Source of the DNA: Nymphaea colorata
Lineage: Eukaryota; Streptophyta; Magnoliopsida; Nymphaeales; Nymphaeaceae
Assembly: GCF_008831285.2 (NCBI RefSeq)
Contig: NC_045141.1
Span: 11,704,106-11,768,105, forward strand
Reading direction: 5' to 3'
DNA length: 64,000 bases
In this document: piece after piece, positions 23,274 to 35,300 of the stretch
How positions within the stretch are numbered: position 1 is the first letter of the stretch
How the letters are laid out: each line of letters begins with the position of its first letter
Notes under the pieces: generated by a model
Seen by the model: the letters and a program-made list of their open reading frames with translations, nothing else
What the model was told of the DNA's origin: nothing
Database searches by the model: none
Made by a program: the position numbers and the translations under genes

Positions 23274-23784
23274 TGCAGTGCCGATCAGAAGTTTCACTCT
23301 CTCTCTCTCTCCCTCTCTCCTCCCTCCCCCGGTGCGGTATGATTGGAAGGTTGTTGCAGAATTGAGGCTGTCAAGGTGGCGTGGAGCGGTAAAAGCACCC
23401 AAAATAATTTGGGCGATGGGTGACGTAGCAGACACACCTCTCTTCTACGACACAGGAAAGACGATGCCGTGACTTCGTGATAGGTGAAGCCGCCATAGAT
23501 GCCATCTCAGCCTAGGTCGGAGCCTAAATTGGGGTGCATAATCAATTTACAACTAACAATTGTCCATAATACAAAAACATTGTCAAATAATAAAACTTTA
23601 CTTCGACCGGCCATTCTTGCAAAGTAATTCATAAGTAACGGCTTTTATTAACTTCTGTTGGTCAATTGTAATGGGTTAGCGACAGAAACGCAAAATCATC
23701 GTTGTTGGCACTCGTCTACATAGACGGATAGATTTCTCTCTCTTGTTTAGACCTCTTGTCTTCACATTTTGTTATATATTTTCA

Positions 23785-23839
<55 letters not shown>

Positions 23840-26564
23840 GCAGTACGAGTACGAGCTGATAAGATTTGTACTGGTTTATGAAAAAGTTTTTCTTCGTTTT
23901 TTATGGAGGGTTGAAAAGAAAGAGGGATGGGAAAAGTTTGTCTTACAGTTCAATCTAGCTAATTTCTGCAATACCCAGTTCCAAGTTTACTTGAGAATAA
24001 AGGCATTCTGCTATTGAAATAACAGAGTTCTGAAGACTCGGGTATCTACCGTGTTATGAAATAACAGAGTGACAATCCGATGCTCATAAAAATTTCTGCA
24101 CTTGCAACTACCAACAAAAGGTTGAAATTCCGGTGCTTGTTCCTGCAATTCTCCCTTTTGTTGTAGTTCTGATCACGTTTTTTACTTCTTTGTGAACATG
24201 TTGCCGACTAGAATTAGAACTGGCTTTATGAAGCTAATGCAGTTTCTATCAGCAAACTTATGATCAACAATAAACATGTGAAAGATAGATCTGCAGCTAC
24301 TCAGAAAGGTCAGCTTTATAAGGTTAGAGTGTAAAATATATATATTTTTTAAGAATTAATTTTAATAGGTCTGGTTTTTGTCTCTTACCTAAGTGGTCTG
24401 GTTTCTGCTAACAACATTCATTCACTCTGTTCTTTCTCCTTATCTTCTTTAAAGAAAATACATATTGCACATAGGAATAAGAAAAATGATATACTTTCAC
24501 CGCAAGGTTTGAATCTCTACTCTTCATCTCTCGATGTATGAAACTATCTCATGTTCAAAATCTTTGAAACAGCAAATGGGGAAGAAACAAAAAGAAAAAC
24601 TAATGCAGCCTCTCATCATCTGTTCAAAACTTCAAAAAGAATAAAAAGACACGAGAATTTAACTTGGTAAGCAAGCTCACCCTCTCTCTGTTATTTTATC
24701 ACCATTTCAACATGTCATCTCACAACTTCCACCACATTCCTCGCAATAGTGTTCTCAACAATAAAATTTTGATTTCGGGCTTGTTCTATCGAGCTCGACT
24801 CGAGTCCAAATCGAGTTCAAACTCGAGTTTTCTGAGTTGAGTTAAGCTTGAGCTGGCCCAACTCAGCTTGACTCAGCTCATGTGCTGCCCTAGCAAAGCA
24901 GTACATAGAGAAATATTTTATCAAGCAGTGAAAATATAGATGTCCACATGTTAAGGGGGTATTTATAAACTAACCAAAAGGTGGATGACTGATTATACAA
25001 TTTTCTCTACTAGTTCTTCGAGAGATCTTCTACTTTAAGCTTACGTTTTGCCCATCGTTGCAGAAAGAAAGGATTGCCTTTTAATGTTTCCTAACGAAGA
25101 CCATACTTGAAAAGTAGAAAATGTGCTAAAAGAACAAGAATATAATCTATTTATAGAAGAAAACATCAAAAAACACGAAATTTGTGTTTTCCTACTTTTC
25201 AAGTAGGTCATATTGAAAAAAAAAATTCAGTAAACGTTTTTGAAAGTTAACGGAACTTCATCTCAAACCCTCGTTTGACAGTTTCTATGCAAAGTGCAGC
25301 CATATTAGAAAAATTACATTACAAAAGACAGTTCGTTTTTTATAATTACGGGCAATCCCTATTCTATCTTTTTTGTTTACAATTTAATCCATCCTGCCAA
25401 TACAAGAGCCACTTTGTTTCAAACTGTTCCCTTCTAACCATATTCTAACCATGAATTAGAAGCGGTACTGAATAAGATGTTCCATTTGACACACAGCGAC
25501 CAGCTGCCTACCAGCACTGATTCCAGTGAGAAATTCATTTCTAGAAGCAGCCATTTTTTACCACAACCTCAGTTGTTGGCGTCACTTTATTGTTTAAATT
25601 ATGGATTTCTAACTTTGCCTGAACTTGTTAAAGAGTATCAAGTTAAATCATGTTATGCCTTCCAATATCATCCATATGCTCATGCTTAAACTTCAAAATA
25701 ATAGAAGGGCATTTAGGCTATTTTCTGTCATTTTGCTTAACATCAGAGTTTGCATACTCAAGCTAGCTCAAATCCAGCCCCCAACCAAGTGAAAATTCCT
25801 TAAGCAGTACTTATTTCACCTTGTTTCCTACGAAAACCGTAACTTCTGCCAGGAAAATCATACATTTCTGCCTGGGGAAGGTGCTCAAGAGAGAGAAATG
25901 TGATCTGGTAATCGTTTTGACAGCAAAGTTGGGTCCTGACTCGGCAAAATTGCATTGCTCTCCACTCTCTCCATTAGCCTGCGGAGTCCTTTCTTTGTAG
26001 ATCGATGATAAATGGGTCTGCCTTTTCATAACCTTACAGTTAACCTTACAGTTATGTATTTCACTGATAAATTTGCTATTGATTTAAAATTTGTAACAAC
26101 AAGATGAGAATTCACTGACACCAACGCAGTTCAGGACCTCAAAGGCAGCGGGAATAAGGGGGTCTTCGGGCCTCACTTCGAGCGGTGGTGGGATGATCCT
26201 CTCGCTCACTCGAAAGCAACAAGATGAGAATTGAGCTACCGGAAGAAAAGCAATGCAGGATTGCCTTCGTAATCATCAGAAGCCCACAGTTGAAGCACTT
26301 CGTAAAGGATCCGCCATATCATTTCCTCACAACATGCACCTGACATCCTTCCACTACTTCGAAAGGAAAAAGTCTCCACAGCACTTCACTCTTTCCCCTA
26401 CCATATTTATCTGGATGTCCTCTTAGCTAGTATACATCTAAATACCAAAAGCCCATTTCACGTTTCCTATTTATATTAGCTATCAATTGTCCAACAAATT
26501 CTAGAAATGCCAATCCAAAATTGACTACATTAATTCACACTTTTCATAGCAAAACTCAATTCAA
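23274..26564. other. intergenic: leader and promoter side of chorismate mutase, 3' side of the zinc-finger gene
   Basis: The 5' leader of the chorismate mutase gene holds a GA-rich run (plus-strand CT run at about 23296-23325). A long (CT)n tract lies at 23789-23835. About 24775-24895 is a GAGCTCGA palindromic repeat related to those at 11.6 kb and 45.3 kb. At 26097-26112 and 26217-26232 the phrase CAACAAGATGAGAATT is repeated exactly 120 bp apart. I see no gene. Confidence 0.5.
23789..23835. repeat. (CT)n microsatellite
   Basis: More than twenty uninterrupted CT units, about 520 bp upstream of the chorismate mutase start codon. Confidence 0.95.
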
Positions 26565-29445
26565 TCACATGGACATGAGCTTTGGACCATTGTCAGGCAT
26601 GCCCATACCAGCGGCTAACTCTGCATCCAGTTGGGTATGTGGTGCAGGGCCCGCCATTTGCTTCAACCTGCCATGAGCAAATAAGTTCCACACATTTTAG
26701 ACAAGGCATTGCAATTGATTAACCGATGCTGCATGCACAGCTGCACAGATTGACCAGGCATTCGTATCTTGTCATACAGAATCACAGATATTAACAACAT
26801 TCAAAAGACTATGGAATGATTAAACAGCAAACAAGCAAAATCTATTTGCAAGTATGAAATGGAAAGTCTACAGGCAAAAGATTGTCCATGTGTACAACCA
26901 TGCAAATAGCAGCCCGAGGCATTAGACTATTCAAGTTTCTAAGCTAGTGACAAAAAGCATACTAACTTTGATGCCAATTTTGAAGTGCCATAAAAAATAC
27001 ACATATCATGCAGCAGAATTGAACAATCAAAACCGAGAATATTACTACATTTCATTTTTTCTTCATCATCGATAACTTACCTACAAGGATGACAAAGCAT
27101 GACAAATACATCCGAATAAAGAAAAAAACTACTTGGTACGTAGGGATAAAATGGTACTAATGAATAGTCAGTCTTCAATCTCCAAATAGACATCATAAGC
27201 TTCTATTGGTATCAATTTCAGCATCATTTGGAGACAATGACCAGTTGTTGCATATAAATGTGGAGAACTATGAGATATCCGAGACTAAAATGGAAATAAG
27301 AAAATGCTCTTCAATCTCCAAAGTCCAAAGTTCCAAACATAAATAATTAGCTTTTCACAAACATCAATTTAAACAACTTTTGGAGTCAATAACCAGGTTT
27401 TGCATATAAGCATGGAGAATTATAAGAGATCTCAGACTACAATGGAAATAAGAAAAATAGGAAATCGTGGCATTGAAGAACAACAAAGATATACCATACA
27501 TCATTGTTAGAGACTTCATAAGGATTCACAAGGAGGCCACATAAAAATTGCTACAGGACAAACTGATTTTTCTGCAAGTGGTTAGTAAAATATTAGGTGC
27601 ATTTGACGACTTCTAACATGATTGCATGTTGAAGCTTCATTAACCCTGTCAGTTGCTCAATGGACAAAGTCCTTTCCAGAAAAATGGCAAACAAACAAAT
27701 GCCCTTGTATGAAAATGGAGCAATGTTCATTCTGAAGTAATCTCTTAATAAATGTCTTGCAATAAGAAAACAGTCATTGAAGATACACTTTCTAAGGAAC
27801 AATATCCCATGAGAGGTACTTACAGCTATAAGGTAGAAAAGCATGCATTACCAGGCCCTCATACGTACACCATCTATTGGGGAACTTTTTCCTAATTAGC
27901 ATGAACATCTTTTTTTTTTCCATGCTTGTCCGGTCCTTTTAGAGAGCTGGTTCTCATATGTTTCCAAGTGCTCTTATTATTTTACATGGATTAAATTCCT
28001 AACTACACATGGATGTTCTCCATTATGAAAATTAAAGAACAAAAAATTCAATTCATTGAAAAAGTGCAAGGTGTACATCTAATGCATTGTTGTTATCTCT
28101 TATGTTATATGATATAAAGTATAAACTACTAACTACACATATGGATGTTCTCCACTATGAAAATCAAAGAACAAATAAATCACTTCATTGAAAAAGTGCA
28201 AGGTATACATCAAATGCCTTGTTGTTATCTCTTATGTTATATGATAAGATGACTGTATATCTATAATAAAGGAAACATTTGTTGATATAGTCACATATCT
28301 CATCCTATTCTAATGCATGATATCGAACCAATGATACAATATGACAGGTGATGCAAACACTAAATGAAAATTTAGCCCCAATCCTTCGATTGAATTCATT
28401 ATACCAAACCGTAACCAAGAAATCTTAAATTACTGTTCTTCATTTGCACCGCCCCCGCCTCCATCAAGCAAAATAGCACACAAATTTAGCTCTTTCAGAC
28501 CAGAAAATCGGGAACCCACATAAGGATTGCTAGTTTCTCGGTTGACTATTGCTCGCCAACAGGAAAGCATTTTTGTTTTTTACTTTACCACCAAAAACAA
28601 GGAATCGAAAACCACTACCAACGGAATAATTTGGGTAAAGATCTTGTGCTGAAAACTACGAAAAAGCTCGAATAAATATATAGAAGGCTTAACTAAATGA
28701 CACCTACCGTCAAATGTGCGGAATGATGTTCAAAGACTTGCTTGATCCTTTCCAAGAATAAAGAGTAACACAGGAAAAAATCCAATACCAGTAAGGATAC
28801 TAAGGAACAAACACTTGCGGTGGTTCCGCTAATTCACAGGTAAACCAAACAACTGCCAATTGCATCAAAATTTCAAAGGAAGCAAAAGAAGCGCCTACCG
28901 TTTCTTGTGACGTTTGGTTCGAAAGTGCTCGTCCCTCACACTTGAATTAGCAAAATACCGGCTGATTTTCGTTGCAATCAATAAAAAACAAAACCAAAGG
29001 GATAAGCGAACGAGGAACCCGAATTAATCCTTTGTAGACATGGAGCAAGAAAAAAAATAACAAAAGCCACAAACAACAGAATAGGAGAAAAGGATAAGCC
29101 ACCGCACTCACTCGCAATGCAAACAGTAGAATTGGCCCATTCCGGGAAGGTCCTCGTCCTGTGGACGAGGCGCCTCCATACCCTTTTCACTCACCTTCTG
29201 GAGCTCTTCATACACCGCATCGTCGCGTGCAATCGAAGGTTAAGTCAAGCAGAAGATAAACGCATACACAATAAAATAAAATAAAAAAAGGGAAAAGAGA
29301 GAAAGGGGAACTAAATGAGACCAATAAAGAGAGCAAAAATGCAAGGAGCGAAAAGGATATCTTTCAGGAGGAACTTCGAACGACGAGCGGATTTGTGAGA
29401 AAATCTCCGCGTCTTCACCTTCCTGTGAGGACACTTTCCTCCCAT
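26565..29445 (-). CDS. C2H2 zinc-finger protein, ZNF593/Bud20 family (four exons)
   Basis: Bud20/ZNF593 proteins are shuttling factors of the large (60S) ribosomal subunit precursor; that role comes from yeast and human work and is inferred here. Exons on the minus strand: 29445-29361, 29226-29112, 28961-28899 and 26667-26565. They give a 121-residue protein that begins MGGKCPHRKVKTRRFSHKSA, the basic N-terminus of the family. Next comes LLKGDDAVYEEL across the first splice junction, then an acidic linker ending EDLPGMGQF. The single finger is CLHC, 12 residues, then H-x5-H (DEHFRTKRH), followed by a basic KKR. The C-terminus is GMGMPDNGPKLMSM, as in plant homologues (about 115-125 residues). 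Introns 2 and 3 are GT-AG. Intron 1 fits U12-type AT-AC (separate entry). Intron 3 is 2.2 kb with internal tandem duplications. Confidence 0.92.
27173..27457. repeat. imperfect tandem duplication inside zinc-finger gene intron 3
   Basis: Two units of about 136-149 bp (27173-27308 and 27309-27457) both start CTTCAATCTCCAAA, pass CATATAA-TGGAGAA, and end ATGGAAATAAGAAAA. They are clearly diverged. Confidence 0.8.
28001..28246. repeat. 130-bp tandem duplication inside zinc-finger gene intron 3
   Basis: Unit 1 (28001-28130) and unit 2 (28131-28246) share AACTACACAT-GGATGTTCTCC, CATTGAAAAAGTGCAAGGT and TGTTGTTATCTCTTATGTTA, with only scattered substitutions. Confidence 0.9.
29227..29360 (-). other. 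U12-type AT-AC intron (intron 1 of the zinc-finger gene)
   Basis: After the codons for FLLK plus one base, the intron starts ATATCCTTTT, matching the U12 AT-AC donor consensus ATATCCTTT. It ends TTGACTTAACCTTCGATTGCAC. That end contains a CTTAAC branch-point motif with the branch A about 13 nt before the terminal AC, inside the 10-15 nt window known for minor-spliceosome introns. No AG lies in the last ~35 nt at a usable place. Joining here restores the conserved KGDDAVYEEL exactly and in frame. The length is 134 nt. Confidence 0.88.
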
Positions 29446-30280
29446 CTTCTGCTTCTCGTGACCAAGCGTCGATCTATCTACCAGGAAGAGGAAGAAGAAG
29501 AAGAGGGAGAAACCCTAACTACGGCAATCAGGTGAAGCAGACCAAAAGCAAGTTGACGGGTCGGATTCAGTTTCAGATCCAGGTATTGTTGAGCCCGATT
29601 TTTGTAGTCGGAAACCATAACCGAGCAATCCCCACTGCTCACAACATTCTGATCACCGATTGCGCGTGGAATGTAAATTGTTTAACAAATTTAGAAATAT
29701 ACAATTGACAACAAAGAAGAAAAAGGATAAAGGGTTGCTTACGTAAATGAGCTTATATTTATAATGAACAATATAATTGTCTTACAAAGAAAGCACGAAA
29801 ATGCATAGACAAAAACAAGAGAAAATGATGGAACATTATCAAAGAAAACAACTAAGTAAGGAAAATAAATTGTTTGGAAAACAAACTTCTCGTGTGAAAA
29901 CACTTGAGTTACCCTCAAAGGAGAAACGAGTTTCCTCCAAGTTTTCATCCTTTTGGAAGCAACAACCGAGCTTGGTTTTTGAAACGTGCTTCTCCAAAAT
30001 CAAAATCTTTCTTCTAATAACTACAGTGACAATTCGGCTGCTTGTTTTGCTGAAAATGAAACAACAAAATTTGTTTATGACAGTTCATAAAGAAGATTAT
30101 TCAGGAAAGAAAGAGAGAGTTGTAAAATTAATTCTAGTTTAAAACCGCAAATTTGTCATAGAAAGATGTTCATCAAATTATTTGAGAAAACTATACAATC
30201 AAATTATTGCAATTAATAAGGAAAATAATTTGGTAAAAAGAGCTACTAAATCAAATTTTAGTTGAAAATTGACTAGGGCA

Positions 30281-30283
<3 letters not shown>

Positions 30284-30338
<55 letters not shown>
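30284..30338. repeat. (TA)n microsatellite
   Basis: About 27 TA units with one TG interruption, followed by a GTGTGTGTGTGAGAGAGAG run at about 30347-30368. Confidence 0.95.
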
Positions 30339-30339
<1 letters not shown>

Positions 30340-31134
30340 TCATGATGTGTGTGTGTGTGAGAGAGAGGTAGATGGTCTGATTAGATGGTTGGGTAACTTT
30401 GAAAATCCAAAGATATATATATATATATTAGGACTACTGATATACGCATTATTATAAACTAACTCAAATCCTTTCATATTTTTTCCTTTCTCTCCAAACT
30501 GTTCATTCTCTTTATTTTTTTTTCCTTTCCCTCATCATTTTCTATCCCTTTTTTCCTTTTTATTACATCGTTTACAATTCATTTCTTCCCATCCATCCAA
30601 ACAGTGTTAGTGTCTCTAACTACTTAGGCCTTAATCTAACACTTGATTTGAATAGAAAAAAACTTGTCCACGTATATTAAGTCTATACATGTAAAGTCTA
30701 CATTAAGTCCACACATGTTAAGCATGTACATCACATTGTTCACACAAAAGCAAGTTTATGTATAACAAGAATTACTTTTCACATTATTAAACGAGAAAGT
30801 AAAAGACAAATTATCAATAATAGCACTTGACATTGTACTTGTATTTTATATTTGTGTGCCATAGTGTTCCAAAAATGTGACTTGGCAGCCAACTAAGATC
30901 GGAATTAAAGAAGCAAATAACATAGATTGGGGTTGAAGCACTACACTTGCATACAGAAGGTGCGCCCATATCCTTCCTTGTTGTAAGAACTTCATGACCA
31001 TGAATTCTTGCAGCTGCCATTCATGTCAACAATATCATGCTGTTTGTGGACCTACAAATGACACATTTGATGGATTCCTTCAAAAGGAATGGAACATAAC
31101 CCCAAATATTTACGTATAATCAGGTGAGTGGAAG

Positions 31135-31352
31135 CTGCCTAAAGAGGGGCCAAAGTCCTCTTCTACCTCAGGGTTCAAGGTTGCTTAGCGACCTAGGTGG
31201 ACCCTTAGTACACTCATCAAGCTTAGCGACCTAGGTGGACCCTTAGTACACTCATCAACTAGAGTGTTACATTAATACCTTTTGTAGTATCCATAAAAAT
31301 CAAATTGAAGACCAGACTCTCACCAGCGTAACCAACTAAGCTATGACCATCA
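31135..31352 (-). mobile_element. tRNA-derived SINE remnant
   Basis: On the minus strand the A box TAGCTTAGTTGG (31343-31332) matches the pol III consensus. A degenerate B box follows (CTTCAATTTGA, near 31309-31299). The body ends with a segment close to GGACTTTGGCCCCTCTTTAGG, matching the tail of the 20.8 kb copy. It carries the 38-bp internal duplication noted separately. Confidence 0.55.
31183..31258. repeat. exact 38-bp tandem duplication
   Basis: The unit starting GCTTAGCGACCTAGGTGG and ending ACACTCATCAA occurs twice with no mismatch (31183-31220 and 31221-31258), so the event is recent. Confidence 0.95.
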
Positions 31353-32326
31353 GGGAATTTAAAAAAAAAAAAAAACTAAATTTACATTTGATTCAATGAC
31401 CCTTTAGTCCAACGTGATTCATTTGATGAATTCGTCCATAGCTAGGCTAGGCCTCAGTAGTTGCAGCTGAACTAGTCTATTTAATGGGTGTTGCCAAATA
31501 GTGCATTTCAAAGAACCAAAGCTGAGAACTTTATATTAATATGTATATTTTTTACTATAGCTTAACAAGCTTACAAGAACAATTTTTATAATTAAAGTTG
31601 TTAATCTAACATCAAAGTATTTATTTTCAAAATTCATTAGTAACACCAAATTTAAATGCAGTCACTTATTCGAATTTTTGGGTAAGAATTCATGAAGGAA
31701 CTCTCTCTTTACCCCGTTTTGGATCACAAAACCAGGCTCACCGCCAATTATTAGGAATCAAATCTCAACTTTGGGCCATAATGGTTCTTGGGTCTGATAG
31801 TTTTAGGGTTGGGCATGGGGTTAAAATAATGATATATATTTTATTATTAAAAATATACTTTATGTTAAATTATTGTTTTTTTTATATTATTTTTTTATTT
31901 TAACCGAACTGAACTTAGATCTAAGTTCAGAACTTGAGTCCGTCGGGCCGACCCAATCACCACGACAAAGATAAATGCAAATTTTAAAATGGTAGGCCCG
32001 TTTGATGGTTGAGCTTTTTTTCCTTGTTCATTTTTCTTTTTTCTGGACTTTGCTTTGCGTTCCAAAAGGTTATACGTGGCGAGTAACCATTCAAGGAACA
32101 TGACGTTTTCATGTCCACCTAAATCTGCAGATGGCGCTTTAAATCCAGAGCACGACTCGACTCCATCAGTCCATCTTACATGTGAGAGTGACGCTGTACT
32201 GTAGCTTCTTTTGACAAGACGACTCGTCTGTTGTTCGGATCTTGCTCCACCGCTGCCAGACACCTCGACTCGGAGACTCTCCGGCCGCCCAGATTCTTCT
32301 TCTGCTGGACAAACCAGCCGAATTCG

Positions 32327-35300
32327 ATGGCGATGCGTGCCGTGTTCTCTCCTTCTTCTCTCTTCTCTTTCAACAAGACCACCACGACCGCCACTGCTGC
32401 TTATTCTGCTCACCTCCCCAACTTCCCATTTGCTCCGTCCTGGAGGAGGAGCAGCTCCCTCCTCTTTAACATCCCCACTGCCGCTTCTCTTAGTGTGCGC
32501 CGCCGGGGAAGGCGTGGGAAACTGTCTCCTGGCGTGGCTTACTCCGCCGCTTCTGTCTCAGGGAAAAGCATCCACGATTTCGCCGTGAAGGTCTTCATTT
32601 CTCCCTTTTCTTTGCGATTGGTGAAATTTCTTTTCATTTCCCAATTTGGCTTTGTTCTGTGCGTTTCTTGGCTGTTCTTTTCTCAAACATTTGTCGGTTT
32701 CTGTTGTCTGAAGTTCAGGATATCGATGGGAAGGACATGTCATTGAGCAAGTTCAAGGGAAAGGTGCTTTTGGTAGTTAATGTTGCTTCTCGATGGTACC
32801 AATCCGCTCTCATTGTTGGATTCTGTTTCTTATCTCTTCTCCTTTCGTGATATTGGATATTGACTTGTCGGCGTCTTCTTTTTTTCTCCTCCTTTTCAGT
32901 GGTTTAACTAATGCCAATTACACAGAGCTTAGTCACCTCTATGAGAAGTATAAGTCCCAAGGTGAGTCCCCTATTTATTGTCTGTCATGCCAACTTCTTT
33001 TTTAAGCGTTAAGCCTTATGGTCAGCAGGGAAAAGAAATATGCCCAGTGGAGTTACACTATGAAAGGACATTAACTGATTATGCGAGATGACCAGGATAA
33101 ATATTTTACTAACGCTTGCTACTGGTATTTCATTATTTACTTGGAAAATAATCAAGAAATTAATCAACTTCCAGTGCAGATTGGTCCATTATCTTCCACT
33201 GGATGCGAACATGATGGATATCTGCTGTCACTGATAACAACTCATGCATTCTTTTTACAGGTTTTGAAATTCTAGCCTTCCCTTGCAACCAGTTTGGTGG
33301 GCAAGAACCTGGCACAAATCCACAGATAAAGGAATTTGCTTGCACTAGATTCAAAGCAGAATTTCCTATTTTTGACAAGGTAATTGAGCAGGAGTTTCCT
33401 TGTGTATGTTACACTACTTGAGCAGCATATGTTTTTAACGTATCTTCTACAAACCAGGTAGATGTGAATGGACCAAATACTGCTCCAGTCTACCAATTTC
33501 TCAAGTCAAGCACAGGAGGGTTTCTTGGAGATCTGATCAAATGGAATTTTGAAAAGTTTTTGGTGAATGGGGAAGGGAAGGTGGTAGAAAGATACAGCCC
33601 AACAACAAGCCCTTTCCAGATTGAGGTCCGTCTTCTTCCTCGCATCACACAGAATTCTTGTGTTTGTTAATGAGAAAAAGGAAAAATTGGTTATTCTGGA
33701 ATGGGATGGCTGCTATTTGTTTGTTTGGCATTTCTATGATTTCAAAATCCCTAAGCTTATTTATGGAAAAAAAATGTCAATATGGCATTTCAGCACTATA
33801 TTATCCTGTCTTAAACTGTTCCATCTCTGTTTTCTCTTATTTCCTTTTGAGTCGCTGCGCCTCTCGAGGGAAGGAATATCTTATTTATTTGATCTGCCTG
33901 CCACCTCAATTAAACTACAAAACTTGGTTTCTTACTCCATAAAATACATTTATTTGTTTGACGACAATGGTTGTAGAACATATTTCCAAACCAATTTACC
34001 ATGTGTCAAGTTCTTTAAATTCCAGACAGTGGAAAGGAGAATTTTGATAATGTCTATTCTGAATATTTTTAGCAATGCAAACACGAAGAGTTCCTTTATG
34101 GGATCAGATCTGAGTAACTTGAGATTTTTTACTTATAAACCTACTCTGTTAGAACACATGATTTGTCTATACTGCAAGTTTTGACTAACTTATATATAAC
34201 CTTTAGTTACAGACAAATTTTTCTCTATTCGAAGTTATGCCTATTCTTTTGCTTGTCCCCTGAAGTAGCAATTCTATCTTTTTCATTTATTTGGGATTTC
34301 CATTTTTACACATTTGTCCTCCCTATGCATATCAGTGCATTTTTGGGATTAGTTCAACTGCTCTATCTCTGAAATTCAAATAAATCAGCTAGATGATCTA
34401 CTTGGTTGTCCATGATGTGTCTTTGGTTTCTTTGTTCATTTATGGGCTGCTTTGAAGAGCTACATAATATTTTGTTATTTGTTAAGCTACCTTTTCTGTA
34501 GACACAAGATTCAAATGAGATCCCCAGTTGTTAGGATGACTGTCTTAAAGGTGCCTGTGACAATTCTAGTTTCCATCTTCAACTGGAGGTTATGGAAATT
34601 TCACCTTATTTTGTGGGTCTAAAAGTGAAGCCCTGTTGGGAGAATGGACATGTTTCTAGTGATTGTTTTAGTAGATATTTTGGGCATTTTGTCTTATAGT
34701 TGGCCCTTCTATTCTTACTCATTTAGCCAAATAAGTCCAGCCGCAGCAAACTGTTATCTATTTTACCAGTAGCATAACTGAAGCTGTAAGGTGTATCTGG
34801 ATTAGGTTCGCATGTAGTGCCAAGGTCCAAATAGTACCAGGGACATGCTGGTGAGGTGGTGCATGTAACTTGAATGGAAGGATGAAAACTAACAAAACTT
34901 GGACGCTGGCATAAGTACTAAAATTTCCAGGATCTTCTCTTTTCTCTTACCTTATGACAAGGGAAACCACCAACTTTTTTGTAGCTATTGATCTTGTGGA
35001 CCTAGTAGTTGTGCATTTGGTATGCCCTGCTTAGGTTTGTCTTTTGATGTAACACATCTAGATACTGCTCCCTTACCCATCAGGGAGGTCCTTCTGCTGC
35101 TTGCTATTTATGACAAAGGACACATTCTCGTTCACTTTCAGCTTCAAGGCTTTAAGCTAACTCAACTTGCCAGGTGTGTGGAGCCCTTATAGTTCTGCTT
35201 AAATCCTGTAACAAAGTGATTTTTTTAGGGTGCCAGATGATACGATTGTGTCACGAGGATTATGCATCCTAACTATTAGACTAAAAGGAAGAAACCTTGT

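Larger units (their letters stand above)
29446..32326. other. intergenic region between zinc-finger and glutathione peroxidase genes
   Basis: This is the divergent promoter region between a minus-strand and a plus-strand gene. A non-ATG open frame on the + strand at about 29777-30142 has Lys/Gln-rich composition and no recognisable domain, so I do not call it. It also contains a TA microsatellite, a duplicated 38-mer and a SINE remnant (listed separately). About 30470-30610 is C/T-rich and ends CCATCCAAACAGTG, possibly a MITE end. Confidence 0.5.

Noticed and set aside
23274-23435. N-terminal extension of chorismate mutase that could be a plastid transit peptide
   Set aside because: The frame is open but has no ATG (its first start-like codon is GTG), and it translates a GA microsatellite leader. 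The ATG at 23273 gives the length and start expected for the cytosolic enzyme.
29777-30142. 121-codon Lys-rich + strand frame between the zinc-finger and glutathione peroxidase genes
   Set aside because: No ATG at its head, no domain, and low-complexity composition in AT-rich DNA.
31895-32413. 172-codon minus-strand frame over the glutathione peroxidase first exon
   Set aside because: It is the antisense shadow of the transit peptide exon. It has Arg/Ser-rich composition, no domain and a non-family start.
32790-32905. Selenocysteine form of glutathione peroxidase
   Set aside because: The active-site codon spliced across the intron is TGT (Cys), as in land plants. No TGA is present at that position in the mature frame.
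33621-34184. 187-codon + strand frame after glutathione peroxidase exon 5
   Set aside because: It lies in intron 5, is Phe/Leu/Ser-rich from T-rich DNA and has no homology I recognise.
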